Assembly (NCBI GenBank): GCA_029862185.1
Contig: JAOTXX010000004.1
Location: 44,167-108,166, forward strand
Source: Myxococcales bacterium
GTDB taxonomy: Bacteria > Myxococcota_A > Polyangia > Polyangiales > Houyiibacteriaceae
Reading direction: 5' to 3'
DNA length: 64,000 nucleotides
Part shown: positions 34,003 through 44,025 of the stretch, in pieces
Position numbering within the stretch: position 1 is the stretch's first letter
Layout: every line of letters starts with the position of its first letter
Notes under the pieces: model-generated
Seen by the model: only the letters and a program-made list of their open reading frames with translations
The model's database searches: none
What the model was told of the DNA's origin: nothing
Position numbers and translations under genes: made by a program

Positions 34003-35754
34003 ATGACTCAGATGGTTGGAGGTGAGGCCCTAGCTCGAATGTTGGCGGCCGAGGGTGTCGAGGTCGTGTTCGGCATCGTCGACGGCACGTACATGGGCTT
34101 TTTTGCAAGCTTCGAAAAGCACGGCATCCGGATGGTGTCGCCGCGGCATGAAACCAGCGCGGCGCACATGGCGGGCGCCTACGCCCGGCTGACCGGCAAG
34201 CTCGGCGTTTGTATGGCTTCAAACGGGCCCGGTGTTGCGAACATTTTGCCTGGAGTCGCCGTCGAGAACGGCGAAGGTAATCGCGTCCTGCTGATCACCT
34301 CGAGTCGGCGCACGCCAATCGCCTATCCCGATCGCGGAGGCACGTACCAGTACTTCAACCAGACCGGGGTCACACGCGCGATGTCCAAGTGGAGTGGCGC
34401 GGTGCCGTCGTTCGATCGTCTTCCCGAGTTTTTTCGACGTGCAGCGCGAATCAGTTGGTCTGGCCGCCCGGGCGTAGTGCACCTCGACGTTCCGGAAACC
34501 ATCATGAATGGTGTTTTCGAAGCGGACGGGATCGACCTTCGTCCTCCGCAGGCGTACCGGCGAACCGAACCCGTCGAGCCTTCGCCCAGCCAGGTGGCAC
34601 GCACCGCAGAGCTCCTTCGAAACGCGGAACGGCCGCATGTTCATGCCGGAAGCGGCGTCTTGCACGCGCACGCCTCCGACGCGCTCGAACGAGTGAGCGA
34701 AGCAATAGGCTCGCCGGTCACGACGAGCTGGGCCGGACGCGGCGCCCTCCCCGATAATCACGAGCAATTGCTCCCGATTTGGGCCATGGAGCCGATCAAC
34801 CAGGCCCGCAGCGAGGCCGATGTGGTCTTGGTGGTCGGCTCGCGCCTCGGTGAGACCGATTGGTGGGGCAAACCGCCGTACTGGGGCAAGCCAGACGAGC
34901 AGAAGTTGATTCAAGTCGATATCGACGAAGAGGTTCTCGGGCTGAACAAGGCCACGGAGCTCGCGATCGTGGCGGACGCCGGCACGTTCTTGTCCGCGCT
35001 CGCTGCCGAGCTCGAGCAGTCACCGCTCGATGAGGAGCGACTGCGTGCCAACCGCGCACGCACGGCTGGTCTTGCAGAAGCGGTGGGCAGAGTCCGAGGT
35101 CAACTCGATATGGCGCTCCAGAACACGGCGAGCCCGATGCACAGCGCGCAGGTGCCAGCGGCCTGCCAGCGTTTCTTCGGCGACGATACGGTTCACGTCT
35201 TCGACGGAGGCAACGCTACAGTTTGGGCGAGCTTCTTCTCGGAGATCAATCGGCCCGACACGCTCTTATCGACGTTCAAGTTTGGCATGTTGGGCGCCGG
35301 CGTTTCACAGGCGCTCGCCGGACAGATCGCGAAGCCGGACTCGAAAGTGGTCTGCATCATCGGCGACGGCGCGATGGGCTTTCATTTCCAGGAGCTCGAG
35401 ACCGCGCTCCGCAATGGGCTGCCCGTGATCTACCTGGTGCTTTGCGACAAGCAGTGGGGCATGGTGAAGCTCACGCAGTCAATCGGGCTCGGCATGCTTC
35501 GCCCCGCGATCCAAACCGATCAGCAGGGCACGATCAACGCCGATTTCGAAGAAATCCAGTTCGACAAGGTTGCCGAAGCGATGGGTTGCCACGGCGAGCG
35601 GGTCGCCGATCCGGCTGAGCTGGAAGCGGCGCTGCAGCGCTGTGTCGATTCGGGGAAGCCGTCGGTGATTCACGTCGACGTCGACCCCAACATGCACCTG
35701 TTCGCACCTGGGCTTCAGGAGTTCAAGGCAATGCACCAGGAGCCCGGCGCCTGA
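34003..35754 (+). CDS. Thiamine-diphosphate enzyme, acetolactate-synthase-like
   Basis: 583 aa of the ALS/benzoylformate decarboxylase superfamily. The catalytic Glu is in SPRHETSAAHMA; the ThDP/Mg motif is IIGDGAMGFHFQELETALRN with DKQWGM following. No FAD-dependent ALS signature is certain. Next to a 2-hydroxyacyl-CoA dehydratase module, a 2-hydroxyacyl-CoA lyase or 2-oxoacid decarboxylase role is an attractive but unproven idea. GGAAGGAAAG ribosome site. Shares one base with the next gene (TGATG). Confidence 0.88.
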   Translation: MTQMVGGEALARMLAAEGVEVVFGIVDGTYMGFFASFEKHGIRMVSPRHETSAAHMAGAYARLTGKLGVCMASNGPGVANILPGVAVENGEGNRVLLITSSRRTPIAYPDRGGTYQYFNQTGVTRAMSKWSGAVPSFDRLPEFFRRAARISWSGRPGVVHLDVPETIMNGVFEADGIDLRPPQAYRRTEPVEPSPSQVARTAELLRNAERPHVHAGSGVLHAHASDALERVSEAIGSPVTTSWAGRGALPDNHEQLLPIWAMEPINQARSEADVVLVVGSRLGETDWWGKPPYWGKPDEQKLIQVDIDEEVLGLNKATELAIVADAGTFLSALAAELEQSPLDEERLRANRARTAGLAEAVGRVRGQLDMALQNTASPMHSAQVPAACQRFFGDDTVHVFDGGNATVWASFFSEINRPDTLLSTFKFGMLGAGVSQALAGQIAKPDSKVVCIIGDGAMGFHFQELETALRNGLPVIYLVLCDKQWGMVKLTQSIGLGMLRPAIQTDQQGTINADFEEIQFDKVAEAMGCHGERVADPAELEAALQRCVDSGKPSVIHVDVDPNMHLFAPGLQEFKAMHQEPGA

Positions 35755-36728
35755 TGGGCGCGGGCCCCGCGGTCCTGGTGACCGGGGCGGCTGGCTACGT
35801 CGGTCGCCTCTGCATCGCGGCCTTGGCGAAGCGTCGGAACGAGGTCTCGGCGCTGGTCGCGCTCGATTGGACTGAGGTCGAGCGCAGCGAACGCGTCGCG
35901 GGAGTCGTCTACGAGCAGGGCGACATTTGCGACCCTGCGCTCGAGGAATCATTTCGCAAGCACGGGATCGACACCGTCGTCCACCTCGCTTCGATCGTTC
36001 GCGTGCCCAAAGGTGCGCCGGAAGACTTGGCCTACCGCGTCGACGTCCTCGGTACCCAAAACATCCTCGAGGCGTGCGAGGCAGCCAAGGCGACTAGGCT
36101 GATCGTCACCTCCAGTGGGGCGGCGTACGGGTATCATCCGGACAATCCCGATTGGTTGGACGAAAACGATCCGCTCCGAGGCAACGACGAGTTCGAATAC
36201 TCGAAGCACAAACGCATCGTCGAAGACATGTTGGCGCGCTGGCGTGAAGAGCGTCCCGAGCTTCGGCAGATCGTATTCCGACCCGGCACCGTCGTCGGGC
36301 CAGACGTGCACAGTCCGGTCACCGATCTGTTCGAGAAGCCTGTTATTCTGGGCATCGTGGGCTCGGATTCTCCCTTCGTCTTCATCTGGGACCAGGACTT
36401 GGTCGCCTGCCTCGTCGATGCTGTCTTCTCAGACAAGGTCGGTGTCTACAACCAAGCGGGCGACGGCGCGCTCACCCCGCGCGAAATCGCGAAGATGCTC
36501 AACAAACCGTACGTGCAGCTGCCGGCATCGCTCGTGAAGACGATTCTCTGGGCGCTCAAGCGCGTCGGCTTGACTGAGAACGGGCCCGAACGCGTAAACT
36601 TTTTGCGCTATCGACCGGTGCTCTCGAACCGGCGCCTCAAAGAGGAGTACGGCTACACCCCAAAGCTCAGCAGTCGCGAGGCGTTCGAGCTCTACGCCCG
36701 CGCGCGAGGTCTCCTTGGCTCGGCGTGA
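35754..36728 (+). CDS. NAD-dependent epimerase/dehydratase (extended SDR)
   Basis: 324 aa. Rossmann motif TGAAGYVG, then VVHLASIVRVP, TSSGAAYGY and the active-site YSKHK. Likely uses NAD(P) on a sugar-nucleotide or other carbonyl substrate. Translationally coupled to the ThDP enzyme (TGATG) and to the next SDR (14-base overlap). Confidence 0.88.
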   Translation: MGAGPAVLVTGAAGYVGRLCIAALAKRRNEVSALVALDWTEVERSERVAGVVYEQGDICDPALEESFRKHGIDTVVHLASIVRVPKGAPEDLAYRVDVLGTQNILEACEAAKATRLIVTSSGAAYGYHPDNPDWLDENDPLRGNDEFEYSKHKRIVEDMLARWREERPELRQIVFRPGTVVGPDVHSPVTDLFEKPVILGIVGSDSPFVFIWDQDLVACLVDAVFSDKVGVYNQAGDGALTPREIAKMLNKPYVQLPASLVKTILWALKRVGLTENGPERVNFLRYRPVLSNRRLKEEYGYTPKLSSREAFELYARARGLLGSA

Positions 36729-37530
36729 TTTTCGGGGGCGCACGGTCGTCATCACCGGCGGCGCGGGCGGAATCGGACGCGCGCTTGCCCGAAGCTTCGG
36801 TGCGGCAGAGGCGAAAATCGCCATCATCGACCTGTCCGGAAGCCCGCTGATCGAAACCCGTGAAGAGCTGGACGCATTGGGAATCGAAGTCGTCGTCCTT
36901 CCCTGCGACATCACCGAACCGGCACAAGTCGCTTCGACGATGACCACCGTCCGCGAAGCATTCGGAAGCATCGACGTCCTCATCAACAACGCCGGCATCG
37001 TGCACCGAAGCGCGTTTGCCGAGACGCGGCCCGAGGTCTTTCGGCGCGTGATGGAAGTGAATCTTTTCGGTGCAATTCATTGCACCCAGGCCTGTATGGA
37101 CGACCTCCTCAACAATCGCGGTTTGATCATCGCCGTGTCGAGCATTGCAGGATTGGCACCGCTTTATGGGCGCAGCGGATACGCGGCCTCGAAGCACGCC
37201 CTGCACGGCCTGTTCGAAAGTCTGGGCGCCGAGGTGGCTGACAAAGGCGTCGGCGTGCTGATGGTCTGCCCTTCGTTCGTCGCAACCGGCTTGGAGGCGT
37301 CGACGCTCGGGGGTGATGGCAAACGCGTCTCGCGGCCACGGTCCAAAGTCGGAAGGCTCGGCAATGCCGACGAAGTGGCCGCGGAAGTGTTGAAGGCGGC
37401 CGAAGCCGGGCGGAGACGTCTCGTGCTGACCCCCGTGGGGAAGACCAGCGCGGTCCTCTCACGCCTCGTCCCCGGGCTCTACGAGCGTCTGATGATCCGA
37501 AGCCTGCGCTCCGAGCTCGATGAAGACTGA
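36715..37530 (+). CDS. Short-chain dehydrogenase/reductase
   Basis: 271 aa classical SDR: GGAGGIG cofactor site, NNAGIV, SSIAG and YAASK active-site motifs. Substrate unknown. The likely start is TTG at 36715, overlapping the upstream stop by 14 bases; there is no better in-frame codon before the Rossmann motif. Confidence 0.88.
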   Translation: MARRDFRGRTVVITGGAGGIGRALARSFGAAEAKIAIIDLSGSPLIETREELDALGIEVVVLPCDITEPAQVASTMTTVREAFGSIDVLINNAGIVHRSAFAETRPEVFRRVMEVNLFGAIHCTQACMDDLLNNRGLIIAVSSIAGLAPLYGRSGYAASKHALHGLFESLGAEVADKGVGVLMVCPSFVATGLEASTLGGDGKRVSRPRSKVGRLGNADEVAAEVLKAAEAGRRRLVLTPVGKTSAVLSRLVPGLYERLMIRSLRSELDED

Positions 37531-37541
37531 CTGGGACTCGC

Positions 37542-38534
37542 TCAGGCCTTTGGCGCCGCCAAGCCCTTGACCGGATGCGCGCGGTACGGCGCCTCGAGAA
37601 TCGCGATCTCTTCTAGGCTGAGCTCGATCTCGGCGGCGGCAATGGCGTCGTCGAGGTGCTTGAGCTTGGTCGCGCCTACGATCGGAGCCGCCACCGCCGG
37701 CTTCGAAAGCAGCCAGGCCAGGGCGACGCGAGCAGCGGGCTCACCCCGCTCCGCCGCGACCTTCTTTACCGCATCGACGACCTCCCAGTCCGAGGGCTGA
37801 TCGTACAGAATCTGATCGAGGCCATCGCTCGATGAGCGGCTGGTGGAGCTGTCCCCGAGCTTGCGGCGCGTCCCGGCGAGCATTCCGCGAGCGAGCGGCG
37901 ACCAGGGGATGACCCCGATCCCTTCGTCCTCGCATAGCGGCATCATCTCGCGCTCCTCCTCTCGATAGACGAGATTATAGTGGTTTTGCATGGTGACGAA
38001 GCGCGCCCAGCCGTTTCGTTCGGACATCGAGAGGAGTCGTTGAAACTGCCAGGCGTACATCGAGCTCGCACCAATGTAACGAACCTTGCCCTGCCGGACG
38101 AGCTGGTCGAGGGCGGCCAGCAGTTCTTCCATCGGCGTGTGGGGATCCAAACGGTGGATTTGGTAGAGGTCGATGGTGTCGACGCCCAGACGGCGGAGGC
38201 TGTCCTCGCAGGCTTGTTGGATGTGCTTGCGCGACAGCCCACCCATGTTGGGGCGCTCGTTCATCGGAAAGAATACTTTCGTCCCAATGACGAGCTCATC
38301 GACGTTGCCGTACTCGCGAAGCCACTTCCCAGTCACTTCCTCGCTGACTCCGAGAGAATACATGTCGGCGGTGTCGAAGAAGTTGATGCCCGCTTCGATC
38401 GCGCGCTTGAAGAACGGCGCCGACGCGTTGGAATCATGGACCCAAGGCCGCCAGTCCGGTGTTCCGTAGCTCATGCAGCCCAGACAAATCCGGGAAACGG
38501 TCACGCCCGTTCGACCAAGATGCGTGTACTTCAT
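37542..38534 (-). CDS. Aldo/keto reductase
   Basis: 330 aa TIM-barrel oxidoreductase. Catalytic tetrad in order: Asp in FFDTADMY, Tyr in DMYSLG, Lys in VIGTKVFF, His in YQIHRLDPHTP. NADPH-dependent carbonyl reduction; substrate unknown. Ends 11 bases from the convergent SDR gene. Confidence 0.93.
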   Translation of the reverse strand: MKYTHLGRTGVTVSRICLGCMSYGTPDWRPWVHDSNASAPFFKRAIEAGINFFDTADMYSLGVSEEVTGKWLREYGNVDELVIGTKVFFPMNERPNMGGLSRKHIQQACEDSLRRLGVDTIDLYQIHRLDPHTPMEELLAALDQLVRQGKVRYIGASSMYAWQFQRLLSMSERNGWARFVTMQNHYNLVYREEEREMMPLCEDEGIGVIPWSPLARGMLAGTRRKLGDSSTSRSSSDGLDQILYDQPSDWEVVDAVKKVAAERGEPAARVALAWLLSKPAVAAPIVGATKLKHLDDAIAAAEIELSLEEIAILEAPYRAHPVKGLAAPKA

Positions 38535-38579
38535 CCGGCCGATACTACATCATCGGCACCAGCCGGAGCACCCGCCCGG

Positions 38580-39272
38580 TCAGCTCTTGCCGTAGACCGG
38601 AACGAGAGCCCCACGAGTGACGGAATTCTGCGGCGAGGCGAGGAAGGCGACCGTTTCGGCGATTTCGCCGGGCTTGGGCCAGACGCTGTGATCCGCATCG
38701 GGCATCGCGGCGCGGTTCGCCTTGGTGTCGATGATGCTCGGGACGATGGCGTTGACCCAGATCGAAGAGGTCGAGAGCTCTTCCGCGAGGGAAAGTGTCA
38801 GCGCGGCGACGGCGGCCTTCGAGGCCGAGTAGGCGGTCATTTGCGAGGTCGGCACTAGGATCGGACGCGCCGCGACGTTGACGATGCGCCCCTCACGCCC
38901 TTCCATCGCCCTGACCGCCTCCCGGCAACAAAGAAAGCAGGTCGTGGCGTTCATGGCCATCAAATGGTTCCAAACGTCCACGCCGGTGGAGCCGATCGGC
39001 CCCATCGCAAACCCACCTGCCATGTGAATGCTTGCGTAGAGAGAGCTCGTTTCGGCGAAAAGTCGAGCAACGTCCGCCTCGACGCTCAGGTCCATGCCTT
39101 CGTGAAGCTTCACTGCCGCGTCCGCGCGATGTGCAAACTCGTCGAGCTCGTTGGCCGCGAAGACAGGAACGTGAACGATGGCGCCAGCGGCAATGAGACG
39201 CCCTACAACGGCGCTGCCCAGCGCACCTGTTCCGCCCGTTACGACCGCTTCGCGGCCCGAGAAATCCAGCAT
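38580..39272 (-). CDS. Short-chain dehydrogenase/reductase
   Basis: 230 aa. Cofactor motif TGGTGALG, HMAGGF, then VNVAARPILVPTSQMTAYSA before SK. The usual catalytic Ser position near ARPILVPT is not clearly conserved, so activity may be altered. Nine bases from the stop of the large lipoprotein upstream. Confidence 0.85.
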   Translation of the reverse strand: MLDFSGREAVVTGGTGALGSAVVGRLIAAGAIVHVPVFAANELDEFAHRADAAVKLHEGMDLSVEADVARLFAETSSLYASIHMAGGFAMGPIGSTGVDVWNHLMAMNATTCFLCCREAVRAMEGREGRIVNVAARPILVPTSQMTAYSASKAAVAALTLSLAEELSTSSIWVNAIVPSIIDTKANRAAMPDADHSVWPKPGEIAETVAFLASPQNSVTRGALVPVYGKS

Positions 39273-39281
39273 GGCTGGAGC

Positions 39282-41300
39282 TTAGTCCAGGAAGCGGTTG
39301 ACCTCACGTGTCCGATTCGTGAAGTCGAGGCGCAGAGACTGACCGCGATGCAGGAACGAGATGACCTCGCCCGGGAAGTCCGCCGTGCCGTACGGATTGT
39401 CGTATCGCGGGTAATCACCGACCTCGAGCGCGACGCCTTCCTGCGTGAGCGGGCCGTCCCAGCCCATGACCAGACGCCCTTGGGAGGGAGACTCGTAGTC
39501 GACGGTGAGCGCTTCGGCATCGGCGCTCAGCGGCGCGTTCAGGATGGCGGCCTTGAACGCGTCGAAGTCGGCGTGGTCGGCCGCGCTCCCGAGCTCACAG
39601 ATCCAAATCGTCTTTTCGCCGTCCGCGATGATTTCGTGGTCACCTAAATCATCGTGCTCCGGGTCATCATTGATCTCCCAGTCGGCGTCTGGGTCGGATG
39701 CCCAGAGTGCGAGATACCCGTCGCCGTAGCGCGCGAAAAACCAGCCCCCTTCTTTGTACGCCTCATCGAACTGGCTCTTGTCGAGGAAGGCATGGGTGTA
39801 GAGCGGTTGATTCGGAACGTAGAGCACGGCATCGGTATCGACATCGTAAAGCGAGATGACGACGTTCTTGACCTGAATCGCGCGCGGCATCGTGCCGTAG
39901 CCGGTCCAGTAGCGCGGCGTGTCGCCATCCCAGCTTTCGTTCCCCGGATGGGTCGTGAACGCGACGGCATTCTTTGCAAGTGTTGCCTGCCAAATCGATT
40001 GCTGGTCTCCGCCAAAGCCTTTGCGCCAATCCTGGGCGGTGCTGAGCATGTAGCTCGGGGTCCGGTAGGTGTAGATGTTGACCTCCGGACGCATGTTCCG
40101 AGTGATGTCCTTTTCAGCTTCGATAGCGAAGGCGTTGCGAACCAACTCGTTCTCGAGGACCTCTCGGAATGGCTTGAACAGCTTGTAATCGTCGTGCTCC
40201 CACCACTTGTAGGCGTTGAGCATGTCGACCCAGAGACCGATCGTGAGCGGGTGGGTGTACGCCTCGAGTGTCATGAAGGTCATTCCGTCCTCGAACCGTG
40301 ACGTATCGAGCCCCCAGCGCGCGGCCTCTTCGAGCTTGATGCCCATTCGCTGGCGGTTTTCGGACTCTTGGCGATCGACATCGTGCGCCATCTCGTAAAT
40401 GACGCGCGGCAGACGATACGTGGTGCTGAGCGCCAGCACCGACGAGCTCATGTTCCCGGGACCGAACTCGTTGAGGTCGAACAAGAGCTTGAAGGTCGAG
40501 CCGGTGTTGTCCCGGGAGCCGCCCATCTTGTCCTCGTACGTGCGGCCGTGGGTGCTGCCAAAGGCTCCGTCGTACTGGTTCAAGGCCATATCCGCGTAGA
40601 TCAGGTCGAGGACCATCGCGGCGAGCTGCCTGAGCTCCTCGTCTTCGGCCAACTCGACGAGCGCGACGAGCCCGGGAATGTCTTCGTCGTAATATACGTT
40701 CGAGAGCCACTCGCTGAAACCGGACTTGTAGCGAAGCTCCAGCCAGCGCATGACGCGCGGCCGGAATGTCGCCATCTTTTCCGCGCCGGTCTCGCCGCTC
40801 GCAGCAAACACCTCGTCCGGATAGAGCTGCCCAGCGAGGTATGCGCTGCTCGCGTACAGGATGAAGTGGTTCTCGGTCAGGTAGACCATGCTGTCGGTCG
40901 CCACCGGATCGGGCTCGGTCAGAAGCTCGTCCGGCCAGAGCTTGTGCCCGAGGATCACGTCCTTCGCGTTGCCGAGAATCTCCGCACTCAGCAGATCCGA
41001 ATCGGCAAACTCGTAGAGCATCCAAAGAAGCCCGGGAAGCTTGAAGTCCGAAGTGTCCTCGCGCCGGGTCAATCGATCGAGGTCGAATTGGATCTTGGAT
41101 TCGTCCGGCGCAACGCCCCGGGCCACCCGCATGACCTCGGAATACGTGTTTCGAGGGTCGGTTTCGATCGTGGTGTCGAAGAACGCGTCGACCCGAAGGT
41201 CGTACCCGGTGGGTTCGAGGGCCGGCGCCGACTGCGAGCTCGAACAACCAAACCCAGCCACGCCAAACGCGAGAAGAGCGAATCCCGCGATCCATTTCAT
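39282..41300 (-). CDS. Large hypothetical lipoprotein
   Basis: 672 aa. Lipobox LAFGVAGFGC, then a long helix-rich region (LLWMLYEFADSDLLSAEI, MRWLELRYKSGFSEWLSNVY, MALNQYDGAFGSTHGRTYED) that suggests an alpha/alpha toroid like those of polysaccharide-active enzymes, followed by a beta-rich C-terminal part (FARYGDGYLALWASDPDADW, SQGRLVMGWDGPL). I do not recognise a named family; a surface glycan-binding or glycan-cleaving role is a guess from shape alone. Confidence 0.7.
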   Translation of the reverse strand: MKWIAGFALLAFGVAGFGCSSSQSAPALEPTGYDLRVDAFFDTTIETDPRNTYSEVMRVARGVAPDESKIQFDLDRLTRREDTSDFKLPGLLWMLYEFADSDLLSAEILGNAKDVILGHKLWPDELLTEPDPVATDSMVYLTENHFILYASSAYLAGQLYPDEVFAASGETGAEKMATFRPRVMRWLELRYKSGFSEWLSNVYYDEDIPGLVALVELAEDEELRQLAAMVLDLIYADMALNQYDGAFGSTHGRTYEDKMGGSRDNTGSTFKLLFDLNEFGPGNMSSSVLALSTTYRLPRVIYEMAHDVDRQESENRQRMGIKLEEAARWGLDTSRFEDGMTFMTLEAYTHPLTIGLWVDMLNAYKWWEHDDYKLFKPFREVLENELVRNAFAIEAEKDITRNMRPEVNIYTYRTPSYMLSTAQDWRKGFGGDQQSIWQATLAKNAVAFTTHPGNESWDGDTPRYWTGYGTMPRAIQVKNVVISLYDVDTDAVLYVPNQPLYTHAFLDKSQFDEAYKEGGWFFARYGDGYLALWASDPDADWEINDDPEHDDLGDHEIIADGEKTIWICELGSAADHADFDAFKAAILNAPLSADAEALTVDYESPSQGRLVMGWDGPLTQEGVALEVGDYPRYDNPYGTADFPGEVISFLHRGQSLRLDFTNRTREVNRFLD

Positions 41301-41353
41301 TTGACCAACCTCCGCCCGGAATCAGTCGATTCCCTAGCGCGACGCCGACGTCA

Positions 41354-42097
41354 TTACAAGTGCAGCCAGAGCCCATCCTCTGCCATCGGCAGCTCGACCT
41401 GCTGAGCCCGCGAGAGCACGTCGTCACTCATGTGGGTGAGGATGATCTTCTTGCAAGTGAGTCGAGGGCGATTCTCCATGATCGTGCGGTAGTTGTTGTG
41501 TAAGGCCACTTCTTTGTCGAATACGTACGACTCGCAGACGAATAGGTCAGCGTCCGCAGAAGCTTCGATCAGCGTGTCGGTCCATTGGCTGTCGCCAGAG
41601 TAGACGAACACCTTCTGCTCGACTTCGACGCGCAAGCTGTACGACGGCGCCCCGCTGAAATGAGCGGCCGGAAACGCCGTGATTTGGATTCCATCGACTT
41701 GGGTCGGTGTTCGAGCCTTCAGCTCGACGAAACGCACTTCGAAGTTTGGCTCCACTTTGGACGAACCGGCGAAGAGGATTTCCATGGCGGCTTTGAGGCG
41801 CTCTTCGAGTCCCAGTGGCCCCACCAACGTCAGCGGGGCAGCTCTCTTGGACACCAACTGTGCGTCGAGCAGAAAAAACGGCAGACCGCCGAAGTGATCG
41901 CCGTGCAGATGGGTGATCAGGATTTTACTCACCTCTCGCGGTTCGATCTGTTGTTTACGCATCGCGATCAAGGAAGACGCCCCGCAATCGACGAGAAAAA
42001 AATCATCGGAAGTGCGTATCGCAATACAGGTCTGAAAACGGCCGCCGCTGCCAAAAGCATCGCCACTGCCGATAAATCCCACTTCCACTTCTGCCAT
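41354..42097 (-). CDS. Metallo-beta-lactamase-fold hydrolase (RNase Z-like)
   Basis: 247 aa. Metal-binding motif THLHGDHFGG, further metal residues in GDSQWTD and the late THMSDD, with the N-terminal GSGDAFGSGGRF of RNase Z/AtsA-type proteins. May hydrolyse cyclic nucleotide or arylester-type substrates. The ATG at 42097 follows GGAGCGG; the open frame upstream is not part of the protein. Confidence 0.85.
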   Translation of the reverse strand: MAEVEVGFIGSGDAFGSGGRFQTCIAIRTSDDFFLVDCGASSLIAMRKQQIEPREVSKILITHLHGDHFGGLPFFLLDAQLVSKRAAPLTLVGPLGLEERLKAAMEILFAGSSKVEPNFEVRFVELKARTPTQVDGIQITAFPAAHFSGAPSYSLRVEVEQKVFVYSGDSQWTDTLIEASADADLFVCESYVFDKEVALHNNYRTIMENRPRLTCKKIILTHMSDDVLSRAQQVELPMAEDGLWLHL

Positions 42098-42331
42098 ATT
42101 CCGCTCCCGGTGAGGGTCTTCCGTCAAGCCAGGCCGCGCAAGGCCGGTGTCGGGAGTGTCCGTGACCCAGCTGCGCATCTGTTCCAGGCCGGATGATTGA
42201 GGGCTCATCACTATTTGGCACCAAACGGCGGGATCGGGGAGTGGAGCGAGAGCACATTCCACGATGAAAGCAGCCCACTTTGGTTCCGAGAAGGTGTATC
42301 CTCTTGGGCCCGTCCGCATGAGGAGTGACCG

Positions 42332-43999
42332 ATGGCCGAACAGCAACTCGTACTCGATGACGCCTATCACTGGGAAAGTTCCACGCCGGATCGGCGGTGG
42401 ATGACCCAGCCCATCGGCAATGGCGAGGTACAAACCTACACCTGGGCCGAGGCGATGGATCAGGTGAGGCGGATGGCGGCGCACCTGAAGTCGCTGAACC
42501 TTCCCCCCGGAAGCCACATCGGGCTCATCTCGAAGAACTGTGCGCATTTCATTTTGGCGGACTTGGCGATTTGGATGGCCGGGCACGTGAGCGTCGCGCT
42601 CTATCCCACGCTCAATTCAGAGACGATTCAGTACATCCTCGAGCATAGCGAGTCGAAGCTTCTGTTCGTGGGCAAGCTCGACGGCTGGGACGAGATCAAA
42701 AAAGGCATCCCCGCCGACATGCCCTGCATTTCGTTTCCGCTCGCCCCCCCGAACGATTACGAGACCTGGGATTCGATCACCGCGCGAACCGAACCGATGC
42801 AGGGAAACCCCTCGCGGCGAGCCGACGAGCTCGCGATCATCGTGTACACCTCTGGAAGCACGGGACGGCCCAAGGGCGTGATGCACAGCTTCGGTGCAAT
42901 CGCAGCGTCGGTGAAGGGAGCCGATGAGATCTTTCACTCGACCCCGAACGACCGAATGCTGTCCTATCTTCCGCTCGCCCACGTCTTCGAGCGATTTTGC
43001 GTGGAGACACAGGGACTGCACACCGGAATGCAGCTCTTTTTCGCGGAGTCGTTGGAAACCTTCGTAGCCGACCTCAATCGCGCGCAGCCGACGATATTCG
43101 TTTCGGTTCCGCGGTTGTGGTTGAAGTTCCAGCTCGGAATATTTCACAAGCTCCCGCCTGAGAAGCTCTCACGGTTACTTCGTATCCCTCTACTCAATCG
43201 GGTGATCAAAAAGAAGGTGCTGACCGGGCTCGGCCTGCAACACGTACGGATCGCGGCCAGTGGGTCGGCGCCAATCCCACCCGATCTCATTCAATGGTAT
43301 CGGAACTTGGGTCTCGAGCTCCTCGAAGGCTACGGCATGAGCGAGGATTTCGCGTACTCCCACGCAACCTATCCCGGGCTCGGCCGGGCCGGCTACGTCG
43401 GAAGCCCGATGCCCGGCGTGGACGTGAAAATCAGCGACGAGGGCGAGATCCTAATCAAGTCACCCGGCAACATGATGGGCTACTACAAGGAGCCCGAGAT
43501 GACGGCCGAGTGCTACACCGAGGATGGCTACTTCCGTACGGGCGACCGCGGCGAGCGTGATGAGAAAGGCCGACTCAAGATCACGGGCCGCGTAAAGGAG
43601 CTCTTCAAGACGAGCAAGGGCAAGTACGTCGCCCCCGTCCCGATCGAGAACATCATCAACAACAACGTCCACGTCGAGATGTGCTGCGTCACCGGGTCCG
43701 GCCATCCGCAGCCGTTTGCCCTGGTCCTCCTCGGGGAGGAGCTCCGCCCGAAGCTGAGCGACTCGAGTGTGCGGGAGCAGATCCATGCCGAGCTCGAGGC
43801 TCTGCTGAAGCAGGTCAACCAAGAGGTCGAGGCCTTCGAGCGCCTGCAGTTCCTGACCGTCGTCAAAGACCCTTGGCTGATCGAAAACGGCTTTCTCACG
43901 CCGACCATGAAGATGAAGCGAAGCATGCTCGAAGACACCTACGGCCCCAAGATGGCCGAATGGTACGGCGCGGGTCAGAAGGTGGTCTGGGAGGCGTAG
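42332..43999 (+). CDS. AMP-dependent acyl-CoA synthetase (long-chain type)
   Basis: 555 aa. P-loop IVYTSGSTGRPKG, LEGYGMSEDFA, YFRTGDRGERDEKGRLKI and RVKELFKTSKGKYV mark the adenylate-forming family. Activates a fatty acid or similar carboxylate to its CoA ester. Starts after GAGGAG. Followed 26 bases later by the geranylgeranyl-reductase-like flavoprotein, probably in one operon. Confidence 0.92.
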   Translation: MAEQQLVLDDAYHWESSTPDRRWMTQPIGNGEVQTYTWAEAMDQVRRMAAHLKSLNLPPGSHIGLISKNCAHFILADLAIWMAGHVSVALYPTLNSETIQYILEHSESKLLFVGKLDGWDEIKKGIPADMPCISFPLAPPNDYETWDSITARTEPMQGNPSRRADELAIIVYTSGSTGRPKGVMHSFGAIAASVKGADEIFHSTPNDRMLSYLPLAHVFERFCVETQGLHTGMQLFFAESLETFVADLNRAQPTIFVSVPRLWLKFQLGIFHKLPPEKLSRLLRIPLLNRVIKKKVLTGLGLQHVRIAASGSAPIPPDLIQWYRNLGLELLEGYGMSEDFAYSHATYPGLGRAGYVGSPMPGVDVKISDEGEILIKSPGNMMGYYKEPEMTAECYTEDGYFRTGDRGERDEKGRLKITGRVKELFKTSKGKYVAPVPIENIINNNVHVEMCCVTGSGHPQPFALVLLGEELRPKLSDSSVREQIHAELEALLKQVNQEVEAFERLQFLTVVKDPWLIENGFLTPTMKMKRSMLEDTYGPKMAEWYGAGQKVVWEA

Positions 44000-44025
44000 C
44001 CGGCCTGCGCTGGAGTCCGCCGTCC